64,000 nt of DNA from Streptococcus oralis ATCC 35037 (GCF_900637025.1 NZ_LR134336.1:698001-762000), one strand, 5' to 3'; counted from the first letter of the stretch, positions 20,292-29,282 are shown. The notes: generated by a model not told the origin, from the sequence alone. A program made the numbers and translations.

Positions 20292-22544
20292 ATGAAACGA
20301 TGGAAAGTGGCCCTAGTAAGTGCTGGCTTATTGGGGTGTTTTTTTACTGTAGTGGAGACAGCAAAAGCAGAAGAGGGGACTTGGCAAGGAAAGACCTACC
20401 TCAAAGCAGACGGGAAACCAGCAACCAAGCAATGGCTTTTTGACCAAACGCATCAGAACTGGTTTTATCTTAAAGATAATGGTCAACGTGCAGAAAATGG
20501 CTGGTTGACAGTTGGTGGTAAAGATTACTATTTTAACGAAGCTGGAAAATTAGCTACGAAAACGTGGGTTGGCCAGTACTATGTGACTGAAAGTGGTGCT
20601 AAAGCAAAGGAACAGTGGATATTTAATCAGGAAAAAGAATCCTGGTATTATCTAAAGTCTGATGGTCAGAAAGCTCAAAAAGAATGGATTCAACAAGGTC
20701 AAGAAAAATATTACCTTAAAGAAGACGGGAAAATGGCCAAAGATGAGTGGATCACTCAAGGTGAGAACCAGTACTACATCAATTCACAAGGTAAAATGCT
20801 GAAAAATGCTTGGCTTGGTAAAAGCTATATATCAGAAAATGGTAATAAGGTTAAACAAGCCTGGATTTATGATGACAACTATAGCAGTTGGTTCTACCTT
20901 CAACAAGATGGTACCTATGCTGAAAATAGGTGGTTAACTATAGATGGGAAGGACTACCATTTTAAATCAGGCGGTTATCTTTCTACTGAACGTTGGATTG
21001 ATCGCTTCTATGTTGCGAAGAGTGGAGCTAAATTGAAATCGGAATGGCTCTTTGATAAGAATTATGATGCTTGGTTTTACTTGAAAGCTGACGGAACCTA
21101 TGCCGAAAAAGGCTGGGAAACGATTAAAGAAAAAGATTACCATTTCAAATCAGGCGGCTATCTTTCTACCGAGCGCTGGATAGATCGTTTCTATGTTGCG
21201 AAGAGTGGAGCTAAATTGAAATCGGAATGGCTCTTTGACAAGAATTATAACTCTTGGTTTTACTTGAAAGATGATGGAACCTATGCTGAAAAAGGTTGGC
21301 AAACCATCAAAGGCAAGGATTACCATTTCAAATCAGGCGGCTACCTCTCTACGGAAACTTGGATTGACCGTAGTTATGTGACGAGCAGTGGTGTAAAAGC
21401 CGGCAAAGGTTGGCTCTTTGACAAGAACTATAACTCTTGGTTCTATATCAACTCTGATGGAAATTATGCCAATAAAGAATGGCTCTGGGATAATGGTTAC
21501 TACTATCTCAAATCTGGTGGTTATATGGCTGCGAGTGAGTGGGTATGGTACAAGAATAACTGGTTCTATCTCAAGTCAAATGGAAAGATGGCTGAGAAAG
21601 AATTAATCTACGATTCATCCGACCAATCATGGTATTACCTTAAATCAGGCGGTTATATGGCAAAAAATGAAACTGTGGATGGTCATACCTTGGATGCTTC
21701 TGGTAGATGGCATGTTGCGGATAAAACCAAATATTACAAAGTTAAACCCATCACAGCCTATGTCTACAGTGCATCTGGAGAAATCTTGAGTTACATTAAT
21801 CAAGGAAGTATTGTTTCACTGGATAGCTCGACGCGAAAAGGTGGCCGACTTGCAGTTTCGATTTCTGGCTTGTCTGGCTATATGAATCAAAGTGATTTGA
21901 CAGCAGTGGATGAAGGAAGCGAGTTTATCCCTCATTATACTAGTGATGGGAAATTCCTTTACCATGAACTCTCTCCATACACGAGTATCAAAGTAGCTCC
22001 ACACACCTCTGCTATGGTTATTGGCAAGAAGTACTACTCAACTGATGGAGAGCATTTTGATGGCTTTACCATTAAAAATCCTTTCCTCTATAAAAACTTG
22101 AGAGAACCAAGTAATTATAGTGCAGCTGAGTTGGATAAACTGTATTCAATGATGAACTTGCAGGATAGTCCTCTTGCAGGTAAAGGAGCGACTTTCAAAG
22201 AAGCTGAGGAACGCTACGGTGTAAATGCCCTTTACTTGATGGCCCATAGTGCCCTTGAAAGTGCTTGGGGACGCAGTCAAATTGCCAGAGATAAGAACAA
22301 CTTCTTTGGTATTGCTGCTTATGATACTAGCCCATATCTCTCAGCCAAGAGCTTTGATAATGTGGACAAAGGAATTCTCGGAGCGGCCAAGTGGATCCGT
22401 GAGAATTACATCGACTACGGTAGAGACCACCTTGGAAATAAAGCAACCGGAATGAATGTTCGCTATGCTTCAGATCCATACTGGGGTGAGAAGATAGCCA
22501 GCATCATGATGACCATCAACAGCAAACTTGGTGGGAAAGACTAA
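20292..22544 (+). CDS. lytB: Choline-binding endo-beta-N-acetylglucosaminidase LytB
   Basis: A 750-residue secreted protein. It has a signal peptide ending near VETAKAEE (residue ~27), then a long N-terminal array of choline-binding repeats (W-x-Y-L-K-x-D/S-G pattern) to about residue 475. An SH3b-like and WW-like middle follows, and a C-terminal GH73 glucosaminidase domain with LYLMAHSALESAWGRSQIA (catalytic Glu). It is needed for daughter-cell separation in pneumococcus. Placing choline repeats before the catalytic domain is characteristic of LytB. The array includes a nearly perfect 183-bp duplication, so copy number may vary between strains. Confidence 0.96.
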   Translation: MKRWKVALVSAGLLGCFFTVVETAKAEEGTWQGKTYLKADGKPATKQWLFDQTHQNWFYLKDNGQRAENGWLTVGGKDYYFNEAGKLATKTWVGQYYVTESGAKAKEQWIFNQEKESWYYLKSDGQKAQKEWIQQGQEKYYLKEDGKMAKDEWITQGENQYYINSQGKMLKNAWLGKSYISENGNKVKQAWIYDDNYSSWFYLQQDGTYAENRWLTIDGKDYHFKSGGYLSTERWIDRFYVAKSGAKLKSEWLFDKNYDAWFYLKADGTYAEKGWETIKEKDYHFKSGGYLSTERWIDRFYVAKSGAKLKSEWLFDKNYNSWFYLKDDGTYAEKGWQTIKGKDYHFKSGGYLSTETWIDRSYVTSSGVKAGKGWLFDKNYNSWFYINSDGNYANKEWLWDNGYYYLKSGGYMAASEWVWYKNNWFYLKSNGKMAEKELIYDSSDQSWYYLKSGGYMAKNETVDGHTLDASGRWHVADKTKYYKVKPITAYVYSASGEILSYINQGSIVSLDSSTRKGGRLAVSISGLSGYMNQSDLTAVDEGSEFIPHYTSDGKFLYHELSPYTSIKVAPHTSAMVIGKKYYSTDGEHFDGFTIKNPFLYKNLREPSNYSAAELDKLYSMMNLQDSPLAGKGATFKEAEERYGVNALYLMAHSALESAWGRSQIARDKNNFFGIAAYDTSPYLSAKSFDNVDKGILGAAKWIRENYIDYGRDHLGNKATGMNVRYASDPYWGEKIASIMMTINSKLGGKD
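20952..21500 (+). repeat. 183-bp tandem repeats in the lytB choline-binding array
   Basis: Three consecutive 61-residue units begin at GACTACCAT/GATTACCAT positions 20952, 21135 and 21318. The first two are nearly identical over DYHFKSGGYLSTERW and the following AKSGAKLKSEWLFDKNY; the third has diverged (ETWIDRSYVTSSGVK). Confidence 0.9.
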
Positions 22545-22556
22545 TCAAAAGAAATC

Positions 22557-22594
22557 AACGGTAACTACTGAGAAGTGGTTATCGTTTTTGTTTT
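22557..22594 (+). terminator. Terminator after lytB
   Basis: AACGGTAACTACT pairs with AGTGGTTATCGTT around GAGA, followed by TTTGTTTT. Confidence 0.85.
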
Positions 22595-22636
22595 AAACAT
22601 TGGAGGAGAAATAGTATAATAACAGTCTCTTTATTC

Positions 22637-22665
22637 TTGAACAATTAACAAAATGATAGTAAAAT
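22637..22665 (+). promoter_or_regulatory. Promoter of the nuclease lipoprotein gene
   Basis: TTGAAC at 22637-22642, a 17-base spacer and TAAAAT at 22660-22665. The ATG at 22712 is preceded by AAGAGGAG. Confidence 0.65.
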
Positions 22666-22711
22666 GTAATAGGAGATATTAATCTAATTACTATATAAAG
22701 AGGAGACTTTT

Positions 22712-23755
22712 ATGAAAAAGCTACTATCCTTCTCAATTGCCTTGCTTTCAATCACAACACTAGTTGCTTGTTCTGGACATAAGGCGGAATCAAAGGTCCC
22801 AGAAGAAAAAATTGAACAGAAGCAAATCAAGTTCGATGAAAAGTTGTTTAAAGAAGCTGGACTCTTGCCTTTTAAAAATGAGAAACAACTAGAACTTGGG
22901 GAATTGGATTCTAAATCACGCGCAACGGGTGCTCATATTCAACTTAAGGACAGTGATGAACCAACAGAGAAGAGAGAGCCTAAGATAAGTTATAACCCAG
23001 TTGGTTGGCACAACTATAATTTTTATTATGGAGATGGCTCTAAAAAGGCTTGGTTGATGAATCGTGGTCATTTGATTGGGTACCAGTTTAGTGGATTAAA
23101 CGATGAAAAGAAAAACTTGGTTCCTATGACTAACTGGCTCAATGCTGGAAATTATTCTGGAACAGATGACCAAAACCAAAGTAGCATGCTTTACTATGAA
23201 AATCGATTGGACTCCTGGTTGGCCAATCACCCGAACTACTATCTTGATTACAAGGTGACCCCAATCTATCAGAAAGATGAATTGATTCCGAGACAAATTG
23301 AATTGCAGTATGTGGGAATTGATGAAAATGGCAAACTCTTGGAAATCAAATTGGGTGGTAGTAAAGAAAAGGTTGATCAGTATTCAGTGACACATGTTAT
23401 TTTAGACAATGTTTCAGCTAATGCGGAAATCAATTATTTGGATGGTACGGCTAAAAATACAGTTGAAAACAAAGAAGAAAAAGCTAAAAAAGAAGCTGAA
23501 GAAAAGGCTAAGAAGGAAGCTGAGGAAAAAGCCAAGAAAGAGGCTGAAGAAAAAGAAGTAACTGAAAAGAAAGCAAAAGAAGAAGAACAGGAAAAAGCTC
23601 GTCAAGCCGCACAAGAACAAGAAGAAAGCCAGGAATCAAACTCGCAATCAACAAATTCAGGTGGTTACTTTAGAGATAGAAACGGAAGATGGCACAGACC
23701 AAATGGTAAATTCGCTTCTAAGAAAGAAATTAGAGAAGCCGGATTGCAGTGGTAG
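22712..23755 (+). CDS. Surface lipoprotein, DNA/RNA non-specific endonuclease family
   Basis: A 347-residue protein with a lipoprotein signal (LVAC lipobox, Cys about residue 20). The beta-beta-alpha-metal nuclease core has MNRGHLIGYQFSG as the catalytic His motif (family consensus DRGH) and a metal-site Asn in NAGNYSG. A helical KEAEEKAK-type repeat follows (24-nt units at 23474-23545). The C-terminus is RDRNGRWHRPNGKFASKKE, a short conserved tail of several secreted streptococcal nucleases. It is related to EndA but is distinct from the competence nuclease by its lipobox and tail. Probably degrades extracellular DNA; a role in uptake is not shown. Confidence 0.85.
   Translation: MKKLLSFSIALLSITTLVACSGHKAESKVPEEKIEQKQIKFDEKLFKEAGLLPFKNEKQLELGELDSKSRATGAHIQLKDSDEPTEKREPKISYNPVGWHNYNFYYGDGSKKAWLMNRGHLIGYQFSGLNDEKKNLVPMTNWLNAGNYSGTDDQNQSSMLYYENRLDSWLANHPNYYLDYKVTPIYQKDELIPRQIELQYVGIDENGKLLEIKLGGSKEKVDQYSVTHVILDNVSANAEINYLDGTAKNTVENKEEKAKKEAEEKAKKEAEEKAKKEAEEKEVTEKKAKEEEQEKARQAAQEQEESQESNSQSTNSGGYFRDRNGRWHRPNGKFASKKEIREAGLQW
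23474..23545 (+). repeat. Three 24-bp repeats coding KEAEEKAK-type helix
   Basis: Three in-frame 24-base units (23474, 23498, 23522) encoding Glu-Glu-Lys-Ala-Lys-Lys-Glu-Ala. They form a charged helix or spacer between the nuclease core and the C-terminal tail. Confidence 0.85.
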
Positions 23756-23780
23756 TGAGAATTTAGCAGATACACAGTCA

Positions 23781-23806
23781 AAAAGCCGTTGGAAAACGGT
23801 TTTTTG
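23781..23806 (+). terminator. Terminator after the nuclease gene
   Basis: AAAAGCCGTT pairs with AACGGTTTTTT around GGAA. A TATAAT at 23808-23813 follows directly, the probable -10 of the next operon. Confidence 0.8.
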
Positions 23807-23846
23807 TTATAATTAAATGAAGAATGTAGAATTGAAGGAGAACATC

Positions 23847-24083
23847 ATGACATTTGAAGAAATCCTGCCTGGGTTAAAGGCCAAGAAAAAATATGTACGA
23901 ACTGGTTGGGGAGGGGCTGAAAACTATGTCCAACTCTTTGACACTATCGAGCAAAACGGGGTTGCACTTGAAGTGACGCCTTATTTCCTCATCAACGTGT
24001 CTGGAGAAGGGGAAGGTTTTTCCATGTGGAGCCCGACACCTTGTGATGTTTTGGCAACGGATTGGGTAGAAGTCCATGACTAG
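23847..24083 (+). CDS. DUF2829 (Tad2/MW1434-like) small protein
   Basis: 78 residues from ATG 23847, which follows GAAGGAG; the earlier in-frame ATG at 23817 is only four bases after the -10 TATAAT and is not usable. TFEEILPGLKAKKKYVRTGW, then FSMWSPTPCDVLATDWVEV, matches the DUF2829 pattern (basic GW near the start, W-x-P-x-x-D-(L/V)-x-A-x-D-W at the end). Some phage DUF2829 proteins (Tad2) sequester cyclic ADP-ribose signals; a chromosomal copy need not do this. The SDR gene starts inside its last codons. Confidence 0.75.
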   Translation: MTFEEILPGLKAKKKYVRTGWGGAENYVQLFDTIEQNGVALEVTPYFLINVSGEGEGFSMWSPTPCDVLATDWVEVHD

Positions 24084-24774
24084 ACGAGTATTGATTACGG
24101 GAGTGAGTTCAGGGATTGGTCTGGCTCAAGCCCGACTCTTTTTAGAGAATGGCTATCAAGTTTATGGTGTGGACCAAGGTGAAAATCCACTCTTAGAGCG
24201 TGATTTTCACTTTTTACAGAGAGATTTGACCTTGGGCTTGGAACCAATTTTTGACTGGTGTCCTCAGGTGGATGTCTTGTGCAATACTGCAGGAGTTTTG
24301 GATGATTACAAACCACTTTTGGTTCAAACAGCGCAGGAAATTCAAGAGATTTTTGAAATCAACTACGTGACTCCTGTTGAGTTGACTCGCTATTATTTGA
24401 CGCAAATGCTGGAAAATAAAAAAGGAATCATTATCAATATGTGTTCCATTGCATCAAATCTAGCAGGAGGTGGTGGTCACGCCTATACGTCGTCTAAGCA
24501 CGCCTTGGCAGGATTTACCAAGCAGTTGGCTCTAGACTATGCTGAGGCTGGTATTCAGATCTTTGGGATTGCTCCAGGAGCTGTCAAGACAGCCATGACT
24601 GCTGCCGACTTTGAGCCAGGTGGATTGGCTGACTGGGTGGCTAGTGAAACGCCAATCAAGCGCTGGATCGAGCCAGAGGAAGTAGCAGAGCTTAGTCTTT
24701 TCTTAGCAAGTGGAAAGGCGGGCGCCATGCAGGGACAAATCTTGACAATAGATGGTGGCTGGTCTTTGAAGTAG
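24076..24774 (+). CDS. Short-chain dehydrogenase/reductase (SDR, FabG-like)
   Basis: A 232-residue classical SDR: ITGVSSGIGLAQA nucleotide-binding motif, LCNTAGVLDDY, catalytic Ser in NMCSIAS, YTSSK with catalytic Tyr and Lys, and PGAVKTAM. Some residues differ from fatty-acid FabG, so the substrate is unknown. The start overlaps the DUF2829 gene by 8 bases, and the Nudix gene follows after 10 bases with GGAGGAG, which points to one operon. Confidence 0.9.
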   Translation: MTRRVLITGVSSGIGLAQARLFLENGYQVYGVDQGENPLLERDFHFLQRDLTLGLEPIFDWCPQVDVLCNTAGVLDDYKPLLVQTAQEIQEIFEINYVTPVELTRYYLTQMLENKKGIIINMCSIASNLAGGGGHAYTSSKHALAGFTKQLALDYAEAGIQIFGIAPGAVKTAMTAADFEPGGLADWVASETPIKRWIEPEEVAELSLFLASGKAGAMQGQILTIDGGWSLK

Positions 24775-24784
24775 GAGGAGATAG

Positions 24785-25285
24785 ATGGAAATCAAAAAAC
24801 ACTTTGGAGTCTATGCTGTTTGCTTTGAAAATGGGAAGTTACTCTGCATTGAAAAAACGAGGGGCCCTTATCAACATCGTTATGATTTACCCGGTGGTAG
24901 TCAGCAACTTGGGGAAGGATTGACGGAAACGCTGATTAGAGAAGTTATGGAAGAGACGGGACATACTGTTAGAAGCTACTCTAATCCTCGAATCTACGAT
25001 GTTTTCGTCAGGGAAGAGTTAAAAAATTTTATGGTTCACCATATCATGGCATTTTATGATATTGAGGTCAACGAGAAGGAACCTCAGGTTACGATTTCGG
25101 AAGCTGTCTCTGATGGTGCGAATGATTCACTTGGATATATTTGGATGGATTTTCAGAAAATCACAGAAGAAAATGCATCGCCATTAGTCTTGAAGGTCAA
25201 GTCTGAATTATTAGGATTTCCAGAGCTGGACAAGACTTCTTACATGAATTGGAAGGTGAATGATGAGAAACCAACTTGTCCTTAG
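24785..25285 (+). CDS. Nudix hydrolase
   Basis: A 166-residue protein with an exact Nudix box: GGSQQLGEG then LIREVMEETG (pattern G-x5-E-x7-R-E-x2-E-E-x-G) at about residues 37-60. The family hydrolyses nucleoside diphosphates linked to another group (for example ADP-ribose or oxidised nucleotides). The substrate cannot be told from the sequence. Overlaps the next gene by 26 bases. Confidence 0.9.
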   Translation: MEIKKHFGVYAVCFENGKLLCIEKTRGPYQHRYDLPGGSQQLGEGLTETLIREVMEETGHTVRSYSNPRIYDVFVREELKNFMVHHIMAFYDIEVNEKEPQVTISEAVSDGANDSLGYIWMDFQKITEENASPLVLKVKSELLGFPELDKTSYMNWKVNDEKPTCP

Positions 25286-26111
25286 TGGAGAACAAATTGT
25301 TGAAAAAGTTTATCCTCAGTTATTGCACCACGTCGGTATGATTCGTGGAGAATATTTGTTGAGAGAGCTTAATCAGAACATCCTATTAGCAAGTTGCCAG
25401 CAATTTGTAAAAGATTATCTAGATACCATTTGCTCCTTGTACTCAGACGAAGAGGTTTGGTATCGTTTTTCAGAGTTAACAAATACAGAAGCTAATTGTT
25501 TAGAGGGGACTAAAGAGCATTTTGATGAAAATCATCCCTTGTTTGGTTATAGAGGAACTAGGCGCTTGCTGGCGTGTCCTGATGAATTTCAGGCTGAAGC
25601 ACATGTCGTTACAGAAGTTTATCAAACAAATCCCAATCTGTCTGTTATCTTTCCTTTTGTCAATGATGCTGAGCAGTTAAAGCAAGTTATTAGGGTATTA
25701 CGTCAGCATGGTTTTACTGGAAAAGTCGGTACAATGATTGAATTACCGTCAGCTTATTTTGACTTGGACAGGATACTGGAAACTGGTATTTCAAAGATTA
25801 TAGTTGGAATGAATGATTTGACTTCTTTTGTTTTTGCGACTGTGAGAAACAGTCAATGGCATGATATGGAAAGTCCAATAATGTTAGATATGCTGAGAGA
25901 TATGCAGGATAAAGCAAGGATGAAAAAGATTAACTTTGCTGTAGCAGGCTATCTGAATCCTTCTTTCATACAAAAAATGAATCAGACGGGTATCAAGTGT
26001 ATTATCCACTACAGTTCTATTCCAGAGATTTTTAATTTAGAGATTGACCATCCAGACCACCTCAAACGTGTAAAAGAATTAAGTAAAAAATTACAAAGGA
26101 GCAACCCATGA
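25260..26111 (+). CDS. Stand-alone PEP-utilising-enzyme C-terminal (TIM barrel) domain protein
   Basis: A 283-residue protein resembling only the C-terminal PEP-binding barrel of PPDK, PEP synthase and enzyme I: HVGMIRGEYLLRE, HPLFGYRGTRRLL, GTMIELPSAY and GMNDLTSFVFATVRNS align with the family motifs. The swivelling His domain and the ATP-grasp domain are absent. The catalytic Cys region reads NFAVAGYLN, with no Cys, so normal phosphotransfer to PEP/pyruvate is unlikely. The function is unknown; PEP/pyruvate sensing or another lyase-type reaction is possible. Starts within the Nudix gene. Confidence 0.75.
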   Translation: MMRNQLVLSGEQIVEKVYPQLLHHVGMIRGEYLLRELNQNILLASCQQFVKDYLDTICSLYSDEEVWYRFSELTNTEANCLEGTKEHFDENHPLFGYRGTRRLLACPDEFQAEAHVVTEVYQTNPNLSVIFPFVNDAEQLKQVIRVLRQHGFTGKVGTMIELPSAYFDLDRILETGISKIIVGMNDLTSFVFATVRNSQWHDMESPIMLDMLRDMQDKARMKKINFAVAGYLNPSFIQKMNQTGIKCIIHYSSIPEIFNLEIDHPDHLKRVKELSKKLQRSNP

Positions 26112-26548
26112 CACCGCAAGAAATGTGGAATGACTACAAGCAAATCAACCCCTCTATCGGAGATGAGATAGATGCCTGGGCTTTTGGAGTAGAGGCAGAT
26201 CTCTTAGCTGACTTGGTTCTAAGAGGCGAAAAGACAGCAACTGCCTCGGCCTATGACCTCTACGCACTAGAAGACGAACCACTTCCACAAGAAGGGACCT
26301 TCGATGTCATTTTAGACAGTCAAAATCAGGCTGTCTGTATTGTCGAAATTACAAAGGTCTCCGTTCAGCCTTTTCATCAAGTTTCTGCAGACCATGCCTA
26401 CAAGGAAGGTGAGGGAGACAAATCTTTAGCCTATTGGCGCCAGGTTCATGAAGACTGTTTCACGGAGTGGCTGGAGGAAGCGGGCTTGACTTTTACACCT
26501 GACAGCAAGGTTGTTTTAGAAGAATTTTGCAAGGTCTACCCTCTGTAG
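26108..26548 (+). CDS. ASCH domain protein
   Basis: A 146-residue protein with the ASCH core: GEKTATAS basic loop, a beta-rich VILDSQNQAVCIVEITKV and a C-terminal EFCKVY. ASCH domains resemble PUA/RNA-binding folds, and some members (YqfB type) are nucleoside amidohydrolases. The ATGA overlap with the preceding stop shows translational coupling. Last gene of the five-gene operon starting at 23847. Confidence 0.85.
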   Translation: MTPQEMWNDYKQINPSIGDEIDAWAFGVEADLLADLVLRGEKTATASAYDLYALEDEPLPQEGTFDVILDSQNQAVCIVEITKVSVQPFHQVSADHAYKEGEGDKSLAYWRQVHEDCFTEWLEEAGLTFTPDSKVVLEEFCKVYPL

Positions 26549-26612
26549 ACAGATAGAAGGAAGAAAGTTTTGGAAATCGCCGTCCAATCCTTTTTTCTTA
26601 AGCAAAACATGA

Positions 26613-26618
26613 TATAAT
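26613..26618 (+). promoter_or_regulatory. -10 element upstream of pepN
   Basis: A perfect TATAAT, 51 bases before the pepN ATG; no clear -35 is visible. Confidence 0.55.
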
Positions 26619-26669
26619 AAGTTTGTTTGAAGAAGAGTAAAACTCTTAAACTTAGAATAGGAGAAAACT

Positions 26670-29216
26670 ATGCAAGCAGTTGAACATTTTATTACCCAAT
26701 TTGTTCCTGAACATTATGATTTATTTTTAGACTTGAGTCGTGAGACCAAGACCTTTTCTGGGAAGGTGACCATTACTGGTCAAGCACAAAGTGACCGTAT
26801 TTCCCTTCACCAAAAAGACTTGGAAATCACTTCTGTAGAAGTTGCGGGTCAAGCTCGTCCATTTACAGTTGACCATGACAATGAAGCCCTTCATATCGAA
26901 TTGGCTGAGGCTGGTCAAGTTGAATTGGTCATCGCTTTTTCAGGAAAAATCACAGACAACATGACAGGGATTTACCCTTCTTACTACACAGTGGATGGTA
27001 TCAAGAAGGAAGTCTTGTCTACTCAGTTTGAAAGCCATTTTGCGCGTGAAGCCTTCCCATGTGTGGATGAGCCTGAAGCCAAAGCAACTTTTGACCTTTC
27101 TCTTCGTTTTGATCAAGCAGAAGGTGAAGTGGCCTTGTCGAACATGCCAGAAATCGATGTGGAAAACCGTAAGGAAACAGGCGTCTGGAAGTTTGAGACA
27201 ACACCTCGCATGTCTTCTTACTTGTTAGCATTTGTAGCAGGTGATTTGCAAGGGGTGACCGCTAAAACTAAAAACGGTACCCTCGTAGGTGTCTACTCAA
27301 CCAAAGCCCACCCACTATCTAACCTTGATTTCTCATTGGACATCGCCGTTCGCTCGATCGAGTTTTACGAAGATTACTATGGAGTTAAGTATCCAATCCC
27401 TCAATCTCTCCACATTGCCCTTCCTGACTTCTCAGCTGGTGCTATGGAAAACTGGGGTCTTGTGACCTACCGTGAAGTTTACTTAGTTGTGGATGAGAAC
27501 TCAACCTTTGCTAGCCGTCAACAAGTTGCCCTAGTTGTAGCACATGAGTTGGCTCACCAATGGTTTGGTAACCTCGTGACTATGAAATGGTGGGATGACC
27601 TTTGGCTTAATGAAAGCTTCGCTAACATGATGGAATACGTCTGTGTGGATGCCATCGAGCCAAGCTGGAATATCTTTGAAGACTTCCAAACAGGTGGTGT
27701 TCCAGCTGCGCTTAAACGCGATGCGACGGATGGTGTTCAGTCTGTCCATGTCGAAGTCAAACACCCAGATGAAATCAATACCCTCTTTGACGGAGCTATT
27801 GTCTATGCCAAAGGAAGCCGTCTCATGCACATGCTTCGCCGTTGGCTCGGTGATGCGGATTTCGCTAAAGGCTTGCATGCTTACTTTGAAAAGCACCAAT
27901 ATGGAAATACCATTGGTCGTGACCTATGGAATGCCCTTGGTCAAGCATCAGGTCGTGATGTTGCAGCCTTCATGGATTCTTGGTTGGAGCAACCTGGTTA
28001 TCCAGTTCTCACTGTCAAAGTTGAAAATGATGTCTTGAAGATTTCGCAAAAACAATTCTTTATCGGTGAGCACGAAGACAAGAACCGTCTCTGGGTTGTG
28101 CCACTTAACAGCAACTGGAAAGGCTTGCCAGATACACTCGAAACTGAAAGCATCGAAATCCCTGGCTATGCCGCTCTTCTTGCTGAAAATGAAGGAGCTC
28201 TTCGCCTTAACACAGAAAATACAGCCCACTATATTACAGACTACCAAGGAGACTTGTTAGATGCCATTCTTGCTGACCTAGTTGAGCTTGATAACACAAG
28301 CAAACTACAAATCGTCCAAGAACGTCGTCTGCTTGCTGAAGCGGGTCGCATTTCTTATGCAGACTTGCTCCCAGTCCTTGATAAACTTGCTAAGGAAGAG
28401 TCTTACCTTGTGGTTTCAGCTGTTTCTCAAGTGATTGCTGCCCTTGAACGCTTTATCGATGAAGGAACAGAAACTGAGAAAGCCTTTAACAGTCTGGTTG
28501 CTAAATTGGCTCGTCATAACTATGACCGTCTTGGTTTTGAAGCCAAAGATGGAGAATCAGAAGAGGATGAATTGGTTCGTCAGTTGGCCGTTTCTATGAT
28601 GATTCGCTCCAATGATGCAGAAGCTAGTCAAGTCGCTAGCCAAATCTTTGCAGCTCATAAGGAAAATCTTGCAGGCCTTCCAGCAGCCATCCGTGCACAA
28701 GTTCTCATCAATGAGATGAAACACCATGAGACCAAGGAATTGGTCGCAACTTATTTGGACCTCTACACTCATGCCACAGATGCTGTCTTCAAACGCCAGT
28801 TGGCAGCTGCTCTAGCATACAGTACAGATGCCGACAATATCCAAACCTTGATTAGTTCATGGAAGGACAAGTTTGTGGTGAAACCACAAGATTTGTCTGC
28901 TTGGTATTACCAGTTCCTAGATCATCAAACAACTCAAGAAACTGTTTGGGTATGGGCGCGTGAAAACTGGGATTGGATCAAGGCAGCTCTTGGTGGGGAT
29001 ATGAGCTTTGATAGCTTTGTTATCCTACCTGCCCATGTATTTAAGACTGAGCAACGCTTGGCAGAGTACAAGGAATTCTTTGAGCCACAACTCTCTGACC
29101 TAGCTCTTAGCCGTAATATCCGCATGGGGATCAAGGATATCGCAGCGCGTGTTGACTTGATTAAGCGTGAGAAAGCAGCAGTCGAAGCTGTTGTAGCCCA
29201 ATATGGCAAGGCTTAA
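26670..29216 (+). CDS. pepN: Aminopeptidase N (M1 family)
   Basis: An 848-residue cytoplasmic metallopeptidase: exopeptidase motif GAMENWG near residue 257, zinc site HELAHQW with H292, E293, H296 and E315 (HExxH-x18-E), and the ERAP-like C-terminal helical domain. It releases N-terminal residues from peptides taken up as nutrients. ATG after AGGAG at 26659-26663. Full length. Confidence 0.97.
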   Translation: MQAVEHFITQFVPEHYDLFLDLSRETKTFSGKVTITGQAQSDRISLHQKDLEITSVEVAGQARPFTVDHDNEALHIELAEAGQVELVIAFSGKITDNMTGIYPSYYTVDGIKKEVLSTQFESHFAREAFPCVDEPEAKATFDLSLRFDQAEGEVALSNMPEIDVENRKETGVWKFETTPRMSSYLLAFVAGDLQGVTAKTKNGTLVGVYSTKAHPLSNLDFSLDIAVRSIEFYEDYYGVKYPIPQSLHIALPDFSAGAMENWGLVTYREVYLVVDENSTFASRQQVALVVAHELAHQWFGNLVTMKWWDDLWLNESFANMMEYVCVDAIEPSWNIFEDFQTGGVPAALKRDATDGVQSVHVEVKHPDEINTLFDGAIVYAKGSRLMHMLRRWLGDADFAKGLHAYFEKHQYGNTIGRDLWNALGQASGRDVAAFMDSWLEQPGYPVLTVKVENDVLKISQKQFFIGEHEDKNRLWVVPLNSNWKGLPDTLETESIEIPGYAALLAENEGALRLNTENTAHYITDYQGDLLDAILADLVELDNTSKLQIVQERRLLAEAGRISYADLLPVLDKLAKEESYLVVSAVSQVIAALERFIDEGTETEKAFNSLVAKLARHNYDRLGFEAKDGESEEDELVRQLAVSMMIRSNDAEASQVASQIFAAHKENLAGLPAAIRAQVLINEMKHHETKELVATYLDLYTHATDAVFKRQLAAALAYSTDADNIQTLISSWKDKFVVKPQDLSAWYYQFLDHQTTQETVWVWARENWDWIKAALGGDMSFDSFVILPAHVFKTEQRLAEYKEFFEPQLSDLALSRNIRMGIKDIAARVDLIKREKAAVEAVVAQYGKA

Positions 29217-29234
29217 TTCGTTCAAAATGTAAAC

Positions 29235-29282
29235 AAAAACTCAACTTTCTATCTGAAAAGAAGAGAGAGTTGAGTTTTTTTT
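29235..29282 (+). terminator. Terminator after pepN
   Basis: AAACTCAACTTTCT pairs with AGAGAGAGTTGAGTTT and ends in a T-run. It separates pepN from the ciaR promoter (TATAAT at 29296-29301). Confidence 0.85.
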
